A stretch of DNA of 64,000 nucleotides from Psettodes erumei (GCA_016785225.1 JAFBJZ010000422.1:3154001-3218000), one strand, 5' to 3'; positions 35,081 through 47,020 are shown, numbered from the stretch's first letter. Numbers and translations: made by a program. Notes: a model not told the origin generated them from the sequence alone.

Positions 35081-35700
35081 GTAGGTTAGGGGTCTTAATT
35101 GATTGGCATCTAGAGCTCTGTAATTAAACCAGTCATAAATCACATTCTCAGTTAATGACAATGGCTGAATGTGACAGGTGACTCACACACATGCACATGC
35201 ACATGCACACGCACACACACACTCACACTCTGCGGATGTTCAGTTACAGCGTGAGTGGTCTCTCCCTCGGTGCTGCCCTTTAACCTGAGCTGATATCGAC
35301 ACTAGCATAGCTCCGTGTCACAGAGTTGACCCGTCGTTACTGTGGTAGCCCCAGGCGGTCCCCACCAATCACGGTTCAGAGTGAGATTCCGTTGCCGGGC
35401 GGATGTTTGAACCCTTTAATAACAGCCTGCCGCGGCTAATTTATGATTGGCTGACTGGGCCATTGGAGCTCCAATGGGGCTGATGCGCCGGGTCAACTGA
35501 GCTATCTGACTTTTCTAGCTGCTTTTATCTCTTTCTGGAAGACACGTTAAGTCAGTTCAGCCGCCCGGAAGGACACCTGAACACCTTTTTGACATTTTAA
35601 GGTATTAGCTTGAGTTTGCGAGGTGCTCGTCTCAATGTAGAAAGCTGTTCATCGCCACATTAATCCATCTAATAACCTGCTGGATCCATTAGGAAGCTCT
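35081..35700. promoter_or_regulatory. Candidate enhancer region with CCAAT (NF-Y) cluster
   Basis: Mostly free of simple repeats. Four CCAAT cores occur: CCAAT at 35365-35369, ATTGG at 35446-35450, ATTGG at 35462-35466 and CCAAT at 35471-35475. The last two form the perfect 18-bp palindrome CCATTGGAGCTCCAATGG (35460-35477). TAAT-containing sequences (TTTAATAACAG, GGCTAATTTATGATTGG) lie beside them. CCAAT pairs bind NF-Y, a pioneer factor at promoters and enhancers; the function here is inferred. Confidence 0.4.
35189..35222. repeat. (ACATGC)n / (AC)n tract
   Basis: Three ACATGC-type units lead into a short AC run. Confidence 0.85.
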
Positions 35701-36458
35701 TGAAGAGTAGCTGTTGCCAGAAAAGTTTTCAAATCAGCTGTCTTTGTACTGAACTGCCTTCATCTCCATCCTTGACTTTGTAAACATCACTTTGGATTAA
35801 TCATCTGCTGATTAGCTATGGCTGTAGGACTGCTGTGAAGTCATTTAGCCATTTGATTGATTTCTTTTAGCATTCTCAAACCGTAACTCTGGTGGAAAGA
35901 TATGTTTGTCTTTCCCCACTGAGTGGCCTGTGCCTTCCTGGAGTAGTCCTTAACCAAGCCCTGCAGAGTTTTAGTTCTGCTCCCTTTGCTCTCCTCGATC
36001 CTTATGACAGCTTGGGAAATCTCCTGTCAGGTTTATTCTGTCTTCTGCTGTGAAAACCTGCAATTTCAGTTTAACTGCATCAAGATACTGAAAGGAACCA
36101 GCAATCTAACAATTGTCAAGTTGCATAAAGTTGCTAGTTTTTCTCGCTCAGGCAGGCGCTCTGTTGACATAGGACATTAAAGGTTTATATTTTTCATTTT
36201 AGCGCAGTAGTCGATTGGCTGACAGCTTCGGGAAACACAGAGGAGTGTGTGACGGGGGTTAGGAAGGAGGAAGCAGAGGAGGAACAAGGGTGGAAGGAAG
36301 GAAAGAACAGCCATTTAAAATGAATGATGAGTCTGTGAGAACCGGGACTGGTCAGAGGAGCCACTTGTAACATCATTATGTTCAACAAGTGGCTTTAATA
36401 CGGGTCTGAAAGTCTTAAACTGAGTACGGCAGCACAAAGCCACCTTAGATTACTGAAA

Positions 36459-36459
<1 letters not shown>

Positions 36460-36496
<37 letters not shown>
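36460..36496. repeat. (AC)n microsatellite
   Basis: About 18 perfect units. Confidence 0.97.
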
Positions 36497-36499
<3 letters not shown>

Positions 36500-36798
36500 G
36501 ATAGGCAGACAAAAGCAATTCAGATGAAGGCATTTAAAGGAAGAGGAAATGTCAGTCAACAGGAGGATTTAGGGACTCTCTCACCAAGATAAAATTCTCT
36601 CCTCTTTCTTGTCCCCTTTAATCACATTTCTTTATCACTCCATTGCATTTTTTCTGTCCCTCCTGTGCTGTCAAACTATCACTCACTCCTTTTTCCCTTC
36701 CTCTTTTCCTCTTCACGTTTCCTCTCTCCAGGCTGCTCGTCTTTTTTCTTATCACCGTCTCTTCTGCTTCCCTACTCAAATATTATTTCACCATCATG

Positions 36799-36850
36799 CC
36801 TTCCTTCCTTCCTTCCGCCCTCCCTCCCTCCCTCCCCTCCTCTCTCCTCT
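36799..36850. repeat. Polypyrimidine (CCTT)n/(CCCT)n tract
   Basis: TTCC units at 36801-36816, one G, then repeated CCCT and CTCTC units. A candidate triplex-forming (H-DNA) tract. Confidence 0.9.
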
Positions 36851-37549
36851 GTCACTTCTTTCCTGCCTTTCTCTTTGTTATATTTCACCCCCCCCTTCCC
36901 TCAGTGCAGACACTGTTGACGTTGGCTCGGGCTCGTTTCTGCTGCATGGCTTGTCAGGGGGATGACAAATGGCTCGGAGTCGCGCGGCGCAGCACGGGGC
37001 ATTATGCTACTTCTCACTTTTCATAGACAAGCATGCTTAAACAGTATCACTCTGTCGCTCTGCTGGAGAGGCGAAGTTCAAGCAAACACTGGTGTTGGCA
37101 AAGCATTTGAAGGCAAATGAAATCATCATTCCCATTATACCACCAATCAGGACATGACCAGTGAGTCTAAAAAGGGCAAATTTAAACAGACACTTTTTTT
37201 TTTACCTGCTATTGACCTTTTACTGCTGCACAACTGTGGCTCAATTAGTATAAACCTGAAAATGTCAGAGCTGAGTGTAGTGGGTCACATAATTTCCTTA
37301 AGACTTTAGTGATAATAAACGACAGAGCAGATTAAACATTTCTGTTTTGTGAATGTGGAATACCCTTGTTTCTAAATTTTTACTTCCCAGATCGAAAGTT
37401 CTGCTTTTCTAACTCCACCACACTGACACAGACTCTCTGTTATAAGTCAGAAATTAGAAATGGACCCAGTGTATAAAATTCCCCCTAGTGCCCTTTTCAG
37501 TACCTTGTTCTTCTGATATCAAAACAAACAACTCGGTGCTCCTGCGGGA

Positions 37550-37790
37550 CTCCGTAAACTCATCTCTTCATGTGTACCAGGGAGCTGTGGACATTAATTT
37601 ATGTGAAAACATCCCGGATTATTATTTTAACTGATATGGTCATGACCCTGGTCCTGTTTCACTGCTGGCTGCTTGTAATGATAATGGAAGCGAAGCACCT
37701 TCTGCCCTTTCTCTCATTATAAGCCACTTTTGGAAAGCGTGTCGGCTAAATAAACAACCTGTAAAACATCTAATATGCAAATGGGGTCCG
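37550..37790. promoter_or_regulatory. Candidate conserved non-coding element with POU octamer
   Basis: Repeat-free. It contains ATTAATTTATG, GTAATGATAATGG and CATCTAATATGCAAATGG; the last holds a perfect ATGCAAAT octamer (37775-37782) directly after TAAT. This is a POU/homeodomain composite typical of neural enhancers. No coding frame is seen. Confidence 0.35.
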
Positions 37791-37928
37791 TTTCTGCTGA
37801 CCCCCATCGACTCCTCGTTATTCTCTCATTTTGCTCCTCTGTTGCTGCCCCCTCGCTCCCTCTCCCTTTATATGATCACAAATAAGGTTGACCTCTGACC
37901 CATTTGTTATGATCCCGCAAGCTTATGA

Positions 37929-37997
37929 AAACAAAGAGAGAAAAGGAAGGAGGGAGAGCGGGAGGGAAGGAAGGAAGGAGGGGATGGAAGTGGGAGA
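37929..37997. repeat. Polypurine tract (GGAA/GGGA rich)
   Basis: Almost pure purines over about 65 bp, including tandem AAGG units. It is complementary in type to the polypyrimidine tract 1.1 kb upstream. Confidence 0.88.
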
Positions 37998-38356
37998 TGA
38001 GACCGGTCGATAAAACTCGCCTGACGTGGTGGTGACACTTTCAGGGAGAGGGATTCCTCACATTCCTCAGTGGTGCAACAGCAGCACACGCACAGACACA
38101 CACACTCGTGCATACACAAAGAATGACAGGTAAGACTTCCATAATGACCAGAACAGACGGCGCTGTGGGATATCTGGCCCAACTGGAAAACTTTCATCCC
38201 CGTTGTGTTGCTCTCTGGTCTCGCATCTCTTTTCTCTTGTTCCTTCTTCTTAAATTCACTGTTATTCTGGCTCTGTCCTTTCCTCTTGCCATTCTTTAAT
38301 GTCTGGGCGAGGGATTGCACCTGGTTGGGTTGTAGTATTGTAGAGGTGCATGGGCG

Positions 38357-38359
<3 letters not shown>

Positions 38360-38397
<38 letters not shown>
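38360..38397. repeat. (CA)n microsatellite
   Basis: 19 perfect units. Confidence 0.97.
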
Positions 38398-38398
<1 letters not shown>

Positions 38399-39639
38399 CA
38401 CACCAGACATCCCAAGGTCTTGGTTATAATTCTTTGTAATTGCATTTTAATGAGCTTAATCAGTTTACCCTGAGAAGTTTAAAGTTCCCCTCCCTTTAAC
38501 AGTCCTCCTATCCGTCTTTCTTCCTGTATTTCTTTATTTCTTTTCTACTTGTCTCTTTTTTGACTCAGTTATAATGATTCATCCAGCCTGACCCAGTGAC
38601 TTCTGTGTCTTAATAAACAGGCTCAATTTAGAAAAATATCTATGGCCTCATCTATGGCCTTTGCTGGAAACCCAACTCTTGTTCCCGCCCAATTGCAAAT
38701 ACCAGGAAACTGGTATGAAGCAATTTTAAATGTGAAGTGTGTGCAATGTATTAAGCAATATGAATATACAGTGATTCTGTTGTTGAATCTTCTGGAAGAC
38801 TTATACTAATGTATTAAATTGTTAGACAAAAGCTCATTTTACATAAGTCTCTTGCACAAGGATGTAGGGTTAGATAAGATTATGGGATTAAAATCAGAAT
38901 GAATATTCAAAATAAATCCAACCAAAATGCAAACACTACATCACTGAAGATGGAGAGGGCGAGAGGGTGAGGAACATGAGCAATGAGACTGTAAGAGAGG
39001 CTGTAAACCAGACAGTTTTAAAAGATGATCTAAAACCCTAAATTTAAAGATAAAGTGTTATCATAGGGCAAAAAGTCTGTCGGTGAACTTTACAGTGGAA
39101 GGTTTTTGTGATACTTTTACTTCAACTTTTTCCTTCCTCTGCCTGTCAGGCTTCTTCATAGCAGTGCCTCAGTGTTCAGACCTCACATTCATCCCTGCCA
39201 ATACAAAGTTATTATCACAGATGATGGTCCAAAGTGGCAAAATATGATCCAGCTTTTATTAAACCAGAATTGCCCTTTAATGATGGGAGTTTTATTTTGG
39301 AGCGAAACAGGCCTCAGTTTTGAGCTACGATGAGATGATGGAGCAGAAAACTGTGTTTTTCTTTAACGTTTTTTACTCCGTGAGAACACACTGGACATGC
39401 GTTCGCGAGCTGAACGTTCTCATTTCCAGCGTTTAGCCACATCTTTAGCAGAAAAGATAATATCCACCCCTGTTTTATTTGCTGTAATAACACCGGACCA
39501 GTGTTTTAACAGGCTCCCGTAGGCAGAGGAGACAGATCCACTTTCACTGTGACACAAATATTGAAGCAGATTAACGCCGCCACTGTAATTACTCCGGCCG
39601 TTGTCATCGCACACACTCAATCAAGGGGGGGTGCGAGGG

Positions 39640-39730
39640 AGAGAGAGATTTAATAGATAAGTGCTTTCATTCACGCCCAGGACAATTTCCGCTTGATAAT
39701 AGCACTCATCCAGTGTCTTAACCAATAAAG
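39640..39730. promoter_or_regulatory. Candidate conserved non-coding element
   Basis: Repeat-poor stretch with TTTAATAGATAAGTGC, CTTGATAATAGCAC and a CCAAT box in CTTAACCAATAAAG. Called on motif composition only. Confidence 0.25.
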
Positions 39731-40923
39731 AGACGCAGACAGAGATGGGGGGAGGGGGCAGCGGTAATGAAAGAGCCATTCACGTACCACCGTTGTTTTT
39801 CATTGCATCTTTAATCAAGAGAGATGAAGTCGAGGCGGCTGACTCAATTATTGTAGAAAACCATCTGAGAAGCCGTCACTGCACACGTAGACACACGCAA
39901 ATAGCAGAAGGATCCACTCAGCCACACACACACGGTTGAGTAAATGTGCAACACATGAGAACAAACAGACAAAGTTGTTGCTCAATCCGCTCTGCTAGTA
40001 ATCACGACTGTAAACACATAGTTTTACACTGCTCTCTCTGTCCCCTCAGCAGTTTAATAACCTGCCGCGTGTGCGCCAACTCAAATATGCATCGGTGCTC
40101 GCGTGCACGTCGATGCGTCGAGGCAGCAACACACATCTTTTAATGTTCGCATTTCCATACAAAAGAATGTGAATGTAATACAGGCTCACTCTATCTCACA
40201 CACACACATTCCACACGTCCATGAAAGTTCATATTGGTGAACAGAGGAATGTGTGTGTGTACTGTATATGTGCTCTCCATTCAGTTTATTTTAAATGAGG
40301 AAATTCCCTTTTGTGTGTTTTTGTGCTTGGGTGGCATGAGGTATAGTATATTATTTCAGTCACTGAATACGTGTGTGTGTGTTTGGCAGGTACCATAGGT
40401 CCTGCAGTCCAAAACACTGTGTTGTCTTGCATTCTAATCTTACTTCCTTCTCCCTTTCATTTCTTTTCATCCTTTCCATTTTTTCCATGCGTTTGTTGTT
40501 GTTTTCTTGATTTATCTCTTTAAATCTAAAAATGTCTCTCCTGCTGTTTATCTCGGGGTCTCTCTCCCATCTCTCCCTCTCTCCTTCCTGTCTCTGCGTC
40601 TGTCTGTCTTTATCTGCCTCTAAACACCTTGTCATTCCCTCACTTTTCACCAGCTGCTGCTTGTTCACACTCACCGATCCTCTGTGGCCCTGACACACAT
40701 GCACACACACACACACACCCATATTGATGTAGTGTAGGGCAGGTTATACGGAGCATACAGATGTGGCTGCTGGCTGATTTGTTGCCTGTTAGGGTGTAAA
40801 ACAGAGACCGCTCTCTTCGCTAAACACATGCACACTGTCGCAGGCGTGTACCCACTGACACCCAGCGGGATGCACTCTCATATGATCGTACACACAATAC
40901 AGCATATTGTACAGCCCTATAGT

Positions 40924-40942
40924 CACACACACACACACACAC
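40924..40942. repeat. (CA)n microsatellite
   Basis: About nine perfect units. Confidence 0.92.
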
Positions 40943-41061
40943 TGAAAAATTGGTCAAAGTCGATCACATATTTCCTTTTACTTTGGTTTTGGTAAAAAAA
41001 ATGCTGCTGGGACATTTTGCTGTACAATGGCCGTTCTTATTTCCCCTCCCTCCGTCTTTCG

Positions 41062-41140
41062 ATCTCTCTCTCTTTCTCTCTCTCTTTTGCATTCATCCCT
41101 CCCTCTCTCTCTCACTCTCTCTCTCGCTCTCCCTTTCTCT
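41062..41140. repeat. CT-rich low-complexity tract
   Basis: Broken (CT)n runs with TTTC and CCCT variants. Confidence 0.9.
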
Positions 41141-41717
41141 ACGTATGGTTTTAGTTTTCATCTCCTCTGTCCTTGGGGCATGCTCGCTGCCCAAGCTTTT
41201 TGTGCGGTCTATTTTCAAGTGTGTGTGTGCTGTGTTTATGTGAGTGTGAGACATTTTCTTCCCATGTGTGTGCGAAGTGAGTCTATTTTTCTGTATTTTT
41301 GTGATGAAAAATGTGTGTGTGGGGGGGGGCTCAAATGAGAAAACGAGATACGGGGAGAGGTGAACTCTGTGGGGTCTTCGATATTAGTCCCACTAACCCC
41401 GGCTGGTTGTGAAACAAGCCAGCCCTCTGATCTGACATCTCTATGGGGAATACACTCTTTCTTTTTTATCTCTCCCCTCCCTCCCTCCCTCCCTCTATCC
41501 TTCTTTCTTCTTTCGCTCTTTTTTTCTCCTCTAAAAATGCAGAAATGCCTCATGAATGTGTATGGAAAAATGAGAAACATATGGGCTCCATAGAGAAACT
41601 CGCCGCCTCCCCTCCGAACACAAATGTTGGCTTTAGGGTGTAACACACGCTCACAGGCTTGCACCCACAGAAGTACCCCCCCACTCACACACAGAGTGTG
41701 TGAGTATGTATGTGTGC

Positions 41718-41723
<6 letters not shown>

Positions 41724-41757
<34 letters not shown>
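41724..41757. repeat. (TA)n microsatellite
   Basis: About 17 perfect TA units, entered from a TGTG run. Self-complementary and easily melted, so a cruciform candidate. Confidence 0.97.
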
Positions 41758-41758
<1 letters not shown>

Positions 41759-41883
41759 TGCAGTATATAACATCTGCTTACGTTGTAACTGCATAAACCT
41801 TTTAAAACAACAGAAAACAAAGATTTGATCATGTGCAATGTGCAACAACAATCACTGATGAACGTTTGTGGACACAAACACAG

Positions 41884-41888
<5 letters not shown>

Positions 41889-41916
<28 letters not shown>
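41889..41916. repeat. (CA)n microsatellite
   Basis: About 14 units preceded by CGCGCA. Confidence 0.95.
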
Positions 41917-42050
41917 GTGACAGCATGCTTTATAGACCTATAACGTGTGGAATAATAGGAGCTGAGGTGCTAATATATGTGCTGCATTTTAACATGAATA
42001 TCACCTTAACACCTTAGGAGACTATTAGGAAATTTTACAAAGGTGTGAGC

Positions 42051-42075
42051 GTGTGTGTGTGTGTGTGTGTGTGTG
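42051..42075. repeat. (GT)n microsatellite
   Basis: About 12 perfect units. Confidence 0.95.
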
Positions 42076-43421
42076 CCTGGTTTTACTCTTCTTCTGAGGA
42101 CCACATTGTTGGTTTCTTGGTAACACTGTGGTGCAACTCTGTGTGCAGTGATGTATACAATCTGGCCTGAGTACTTGTGTGTTTACAAAGACCACCCAAA
42201 GTTGTTTGGCTTCTTTCACACTTCATTTTTACTGTAAGGGGATTCTACAGTTGCTTTAATGAACTCCCGGTTTTGTCCGAAGTGATATCTGTGACACTCT
42301 TCATTTCCTCCAACCCCCCACCCATATGTTGTACTGTAATGATACTGATGGCAATGTAAACATTTCTTCCCATTTTGTCGTACAATCACATGTGTAGGAA
42401 CCGAATTCATGAAACACAATTGCGCAGTCACAAAATCAGTTAGGTTGTGTTCCTCGTTGCAGAGTCCATCTCTTGGTTTGTTGAACCTCTGCTTCTTACA
42501 GGAGTCAGCATTCATGTTGACCTCTGACCTCCTGGGTGACCCGTGGACCACCTATGGCACTAGTCTCCCTTTGAGCACAGCACTGACTTGACATTTTAAC
42601 ACATTCATTTCATAAAACCTGTTCCTCATACAACACGGTGAAATTCCTGGATTGGACAAGGACCCCTCTGCACTCGTGCTGTTCCTTGTACCCCCCCATC
42701 ACTCTGGGTCATGGAAGATGATTCGAAAGGTTGGATTTGAATCATTTAATACAGTGGAGTTAAATGCTTTAAACCTTTCCGGTCCACTCCATCTCCACAC
42801 GATCCACAGGACAATCTTGATCTTTACCTCATTAAAGAAACTGTCGTTAAAATCAGTGTTTCAGACCCTCGGATTTTCCTTTAATTGCTTAAATAAACCT
42901 TTCTCTTAGAAAACCAACCTGCTTAATGAGCCAGTCGCTACAGTGTCTGTCCTATTACCTGGGCTGCAGTAGTTAATTACATTATTGATCTAAGGTCATA
43001 GTTCATACCACTACAGTTTATCTCAACCTGAAAGGACAAGCACAGCCAATTGCACACTGTATTGTATTTACCCTTACATCAATGCCTACTGGATATTTAC
43101 AGGATTAGTCCCTACAACCTCCAGCAGCTGTGCTTCCTGTGCGTAGTCTAAAAAATCAGCACTCACGAAGAATCTCTAGCCAGCTAGCTTATTAAACAGT
43201 GTGAGAATGGAAAGTAAAAGGTGCAGTAACCGTGTTCTGCTTGAGTTCTTGGCTGTGCATCAGAACTTTTGGAGCCACAAGTTGTCGTATTACTTTACAC
43301 AAACTGTCGCTTGCTTTAGAAGTCGCCTGCAGAGTTTGACGATCCAGACACCTTGAACATTCCCCGCTCTTTGATGAGGGCTTCTTGTGGACTGCGGGGC
43401 AACTGTAGCTGGAGGGGAGAA

Positions 43422-43424
43422 ACA

Positions 43425-43463
<39 letters not shown>
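43422..43463. repeat. (CA)n microsatellite with one interruption
   Basis: CA run broken by a CC at about 43431. Confidence 0.95.
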
Positions 43464-43465
<2 letters not shown>

Positions 43466-43553
43466 CAGGCACGCAAATCTTAAAAGACACACATATGCCA
43501 GAACACACAGCGTCGCGGACACGCTTTAGAAATGGATAGCTGCAGGCGGAAAA

Positions 43554-43556
<3 letters not shown>

Positions 43557-43593
<37 letters not shown>
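43557..43593. repeat. (AC)n microsatellite
   Basis: About 18 units after an A-run, 95 bp from the preceding CA tract. Confidence 0.96.
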
Positions 43594-43598
<5 letters not shown>

Positions 43599-43908
43599 GC
43601 AGACACACACAGGACGTGTCTAGGCGGGCAGCAGATGGAAGCTGGCTTTGATTGCTCCTTTGACATCTGACCTCAAGGTGAAAAGGTACCAGAGGGTTCA
43701 GCCGCAGACAAAAAAAAGACAAACACACACGTGCACAGATACACACTCCCACAGATGCTCATGCATGTACACAATCACACACCCTCCAGTATTTTGCAGA
43801 GAGGACTAACTATTGGACCACTGTGTGCATTTGGGAGGGTTGACAGGTCACGTCCCACCGCATGGAGGTTAGCATCACTACCAGCTGGATTCACTTTGAT
43901 CTATGAGA

Positions 43909-43934
43909 GGGGGGTGGGTGGGGGGGGGGGGGGT
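43909..43934 (+). other. G-quadruplex candidate, + strand
   Basis: G6-T-G3-T-G14-like run with single T interruptions. Four or more G-tracts are easily formed. Confidence 0.6.
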
Positions 43935-44545
43935 GTAGATCAGAGTGTCAAGGTCCTACTCCTACCTACCTCTGCTCATCTGTCACAACCCATCATTGGC
44001 TAGTTGCAACAGTCAGAAGTAATGACATGAGGCACCAACCGGTGGGCTCCTCCTTTTCAGCTATTGAAGTTCATTATTATTTAAAAATAGTGTGAGAGTT
44101 ACAAGTTACATTTCTATTACAACTGTATTACAGGTTGCTCCTGTGAATTAGTGTGACACTTCCGAGAGATAGATTCAAGCATGAATGTTAATATGAAATC
44201 AACAGTTTGAGTTTGATTTAACGTCCACCAGCACTGGATCCTGTGTTTCCCAGGATGAAACTAATGCTAGTGCTAATGCTAATATCTCTCCATTAGCACC
44301 TCCCACATCTTCAAAGTCCATGTCCCAGGTTTGCAGCAAGGAACCTGATCTTTATGTGCAAAATTCTTCTTCTTGAATGAGCAAAAAAAGTGAAAATAGA
44401 TTCAAGAGGATGTGATGGGGTAAGCCAGCATCTTTGTATTGCGAGGCAGTTTTCACAGACTGAGAGGTCCTTCTCATCACAGGCAAACTGAACGTTGCCT
44501 GTAAAATCACTGGAGCAGCAGTAGCTCTGATGCAGTATTGCTTGA

Positions 44546-44569
44546 CCCCCCCCATCCCCCACCCCCCCC
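44546..44569 (-). other. G-quadruplex candidate, - strand
   Basis: On the + strand, runs of eight, five and eight C are separated by AT and A. The complement has ample G-tracts for a quadruplex. Confidence 0.6.
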
Positions 44570-45632
44570 AATCTGGATTTAACCCAGGGATGTCGTTACG
44601 GTTATGTGCGGCTCTGCCACCTTTATTTGTTAAACCTTCTGATGTTGTGGTTGCATTCACCTGTGAGTGGCTGCAGTAAACAAAGCAGAGGCTGGTACAA
44701 CATCAAGGTCTGTTTATAAAGAAAAAAAAATCATCCTCCTTTATTGCATCTCCTCTTTTTTGACATGCCAACATTACCACCTTAGCAACCTGTTTCCACT
44801 TAGCATTTCCACTCAGCGCTCTTTTATGTGAAAATCGAAAATACACATAAAAACAGGTGGGTGGAAACACACCCTGGCAACCATGCTGAAACTCCTTAAT
44901 GAAATGAATCTGAGCAGCAGATAATGTTCTTTCTTTTTATCAGAGGAGAGAAATTGGCCATCGCTCTGATAGCATCGAACTACGAAATTAGTTTCAAACC
45001 TGCATTAATGCTCTCTCTTGCCAAAGCGCTTTGCGTGCAACAACAACGCTGCGCTGTCAACACACATAAAAAATGCATTTTTCAGCAGTGAGGAAAGGGG
45101 TCTGTGTCTTCTCACCCATATTTTTCTGAAGTTATCACAAACAATGTGTTTTTGAAATTATCGAACACTGTCAGAGAGGAAAGGAAGTGTTTTTTTCCCC
45201 CTTGACAAATACAATTTAATCATCACGATAATGGATCAGAACAATATGTTTTTTCTTGTGAAGTTCTCCGTCTGCCCGTCCATCCACCCACTCCCCACAC
45301 CCCTTCCTTGACACGTACACACAAATACACAAAGCCTGCAAAGTTTACTGCCTGGCCTTATCAAAGCCCTTTTTATACCTTTGCCCAGATCTGATTCAGA
45401 AGGTGTGTCGTGTTTACAGACCAGGTCCTCTGCGCACTCCGCATGCCCGCTGTTGGCCCGTTAAATCCTCGTTATAAAAATGGAGCGGCCCTCGCCGCCT
45501 CCCTGCACCTCGCTAAGCAGCAGACATCAAACGGAAACGGGGAAGTGTGACTTTACGACGGATGGCCTGACCCGACAGGCTGATAGAGCCGTTTGGACGG
45601 AGATGAGTGTGTGCGCGTTGTGGTAGTTTGAC

Positions 45633-45658
45633 TGTGTGTGTGTGTGTGTGTGTGTGTT
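45633..45658. repeat. (TG)n microsatellite
   Basis: About 13 units. Confidence 0.95.
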
Positions 45659-46109
45659 ATTGATGGAGGGATCCCCTTAACTTGCTGCAGCTGTGACCAG
45701 AGCCGCCATCAGTCTCCCCTCAGCTCCGTCTTCATTAGGGGTTTGATTTATGTATAAATCCAAAAACAACATAGATTTATTTTTCACACTAAACAAAGTT
45801 GAATTTCCCTAAAGGTAAAGAAAGAAAAAACTCTTGCGGTTTACCCTTTCAGGCCCCACCGTTTGGCATGACGAAACAATGCAGATGTTCCTATAAACCG
45901 TGAGCACCAGCTTCACCTACTGCACTATGCCCCAAACCATAAAACTGCAGAAATTTCACTTGATAGAAAAGAAAAAGACAGTATACGACCGCCCTCTATT
46001 TCACTGACTCAACAGGGTTTTTTTCTCTTACGAGTGGTTAAGCTCTGTACTTAAACTTGCATCCTGTCTGGACTCAAAATCCCAGACTCATGTTAATGTA
46101 ATCTCAGCG

Positions 46110-46161
46110 GTGTGTGTGTGTGTGTGTGTGTATGTGTGTGTGTGCGTGCGTGTGTGTGTGT
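46110..46161. repeat. (TG)n microsatellite, interrupted
   Basis: TG runs broken by TATG and GCGTGCG. Confidence 0.95.
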
Positions 46162-46338
46162 CTGTCAGCAGCCCTGCCCTGCAGCGATGCAAGTTTGATT
46201 AGCTTTTCGCAGTCAAACTCTCTCTATACTCTGTCATTACTGTCATTTCACTAATGTTTGACTAAAAATACCCATAGGAGCTTACTATTAAAACACAGCG
46301 GGGCAGTGTTAATCGTCTTGAAACATTAAACCCCTTTT

Positions 46339-46361
46339 TCTCTCTCTCTCTCTCTCTCTCT
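46339..46361. repeat. (TC)n microsatellite
   Basis: About 11 perfect units. Confidence 0.93.
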
Positions 46362-46602
46362 ATTCTGTCAGTCACTCTTGCCCTCTCACTCACTCTCTAA
46401 TACTCCGCTCTTGTTCTCTGTCATGTCACACAGACTTTTTTTTTCTGAACCTCTCCCCGTTCGCCTCTCATGAGTCCTATTACCAGATGCTATCGAGCTC
46501 TCGCTGAATGTGTCTCTCTGCTCCCTAATGGTTCAGCTATTACAGATTATGTTGTGATTCAGAGAGACAGACCGAGTAGGAGAAACATGAGCACGCCTCT
46601 AT

Positions 46603-46620
46603 GTGTGTGTGTGTGTGTGT
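46603..46620. repeat. (TG)n microsatellite
   Basis: About nine units. Confidence 0.92.
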
Positions 46621-46719
46621 ACAGGTAATTACAGTATATTTTGGGAGGAGTTTCTGTATGAATCATCACACTGGCTTTAAGCATGCTGACCATCATCGCC
46701 TTCATTCTTCTTTTTCTTA

Positions 46720-46769
46720 CTATCATCATCATCGTCATTATTATTATTATTATCATTATTATTATTAGT
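46720..46769. repeat. (ATC)n/(ATT)n trinucleotide tract
   Basis: ATC units followed by ATT units with single CAT interruptions. Confidence 0.92.
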
Positions 46770-46790
46770 TAGTAGTAATAGTCTGATGTG

Positions 46791-46880
46791 TTAACCAATC
46801 AGAAACATGTGTTTTGGCCTCGAGTCAAAAACAACATATCTCCATGGCAACGTACTAGCACTTGAGCATGCTCACTGCAA

Positions 46881-46916
<36 letters not shown>

Positions 46917-47020
46917 TTAGGGTGTGGGTATTTGGGCAAGTAGCTTTGGCCACTAGTTGCTGGAATCTATTAATTTAATATGAGTGTGCAGCAGCTCAGT
47001 GGACATTTATGTTGCCATGG
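46791..47020. promoter_or_regulatory. CCAAT box with flanking X-box-like half sites
   Basis: AACCAATCAG begins near 46795, CCATGGCAAC lies at 46842-46851 and GTTGCCATGG at 47011-47020. The two latter are the right and left parts of the RFX X-box consensus GTTNCCATGGNAAC. A TG microsatellite lies between them. X-box plus CCAAT is a known RFX/NF-Y pairing, but neither X-box here is complete. Confidence 0.25.
46882..46915. repeat. (TG)n microsatellite
   Basis: About 17 units. Confidence 0.96.

Larger units (their letters stand above)
32001..42000. other. Intronic block, 32-42 kb: contents
   Basis: This block carries the CCAAT cluster at 35.37-35.48 kb inside a repeat-poor stretch of about 35.08-35.70 kb. 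A further enhancer-like stretch with a POU octamer lies at 37.55-37.79 kb, and others at 39.23-39.33 and 39.64-39.73 kb. Polypyrimidine (36.8 kb) and polypurine (37.93 kb) runs, long CA tracts at 32.84, 36.46 and 38.36 kb, and a (TA)n tract at 41.72 kb make up much of the rest. No exon was recognised. Confidence 0.6.

Noticed and set aside
40040..40143. Possible LRR-like exon after CCCTCAG (reads QFNNLPRVRQL)
   Set aside because: Only a superficial LRR resemblance; no LxxNxL core follows, no donor lies at the expected 72-nt distance, and it matches no Slit repeat I know.
41236..41913. 225-codon - strand frame, one of the longest in the window
   Set aside because: Built from TG, TA and CT repeats; it contains a (YI)n translation of the TA tract.
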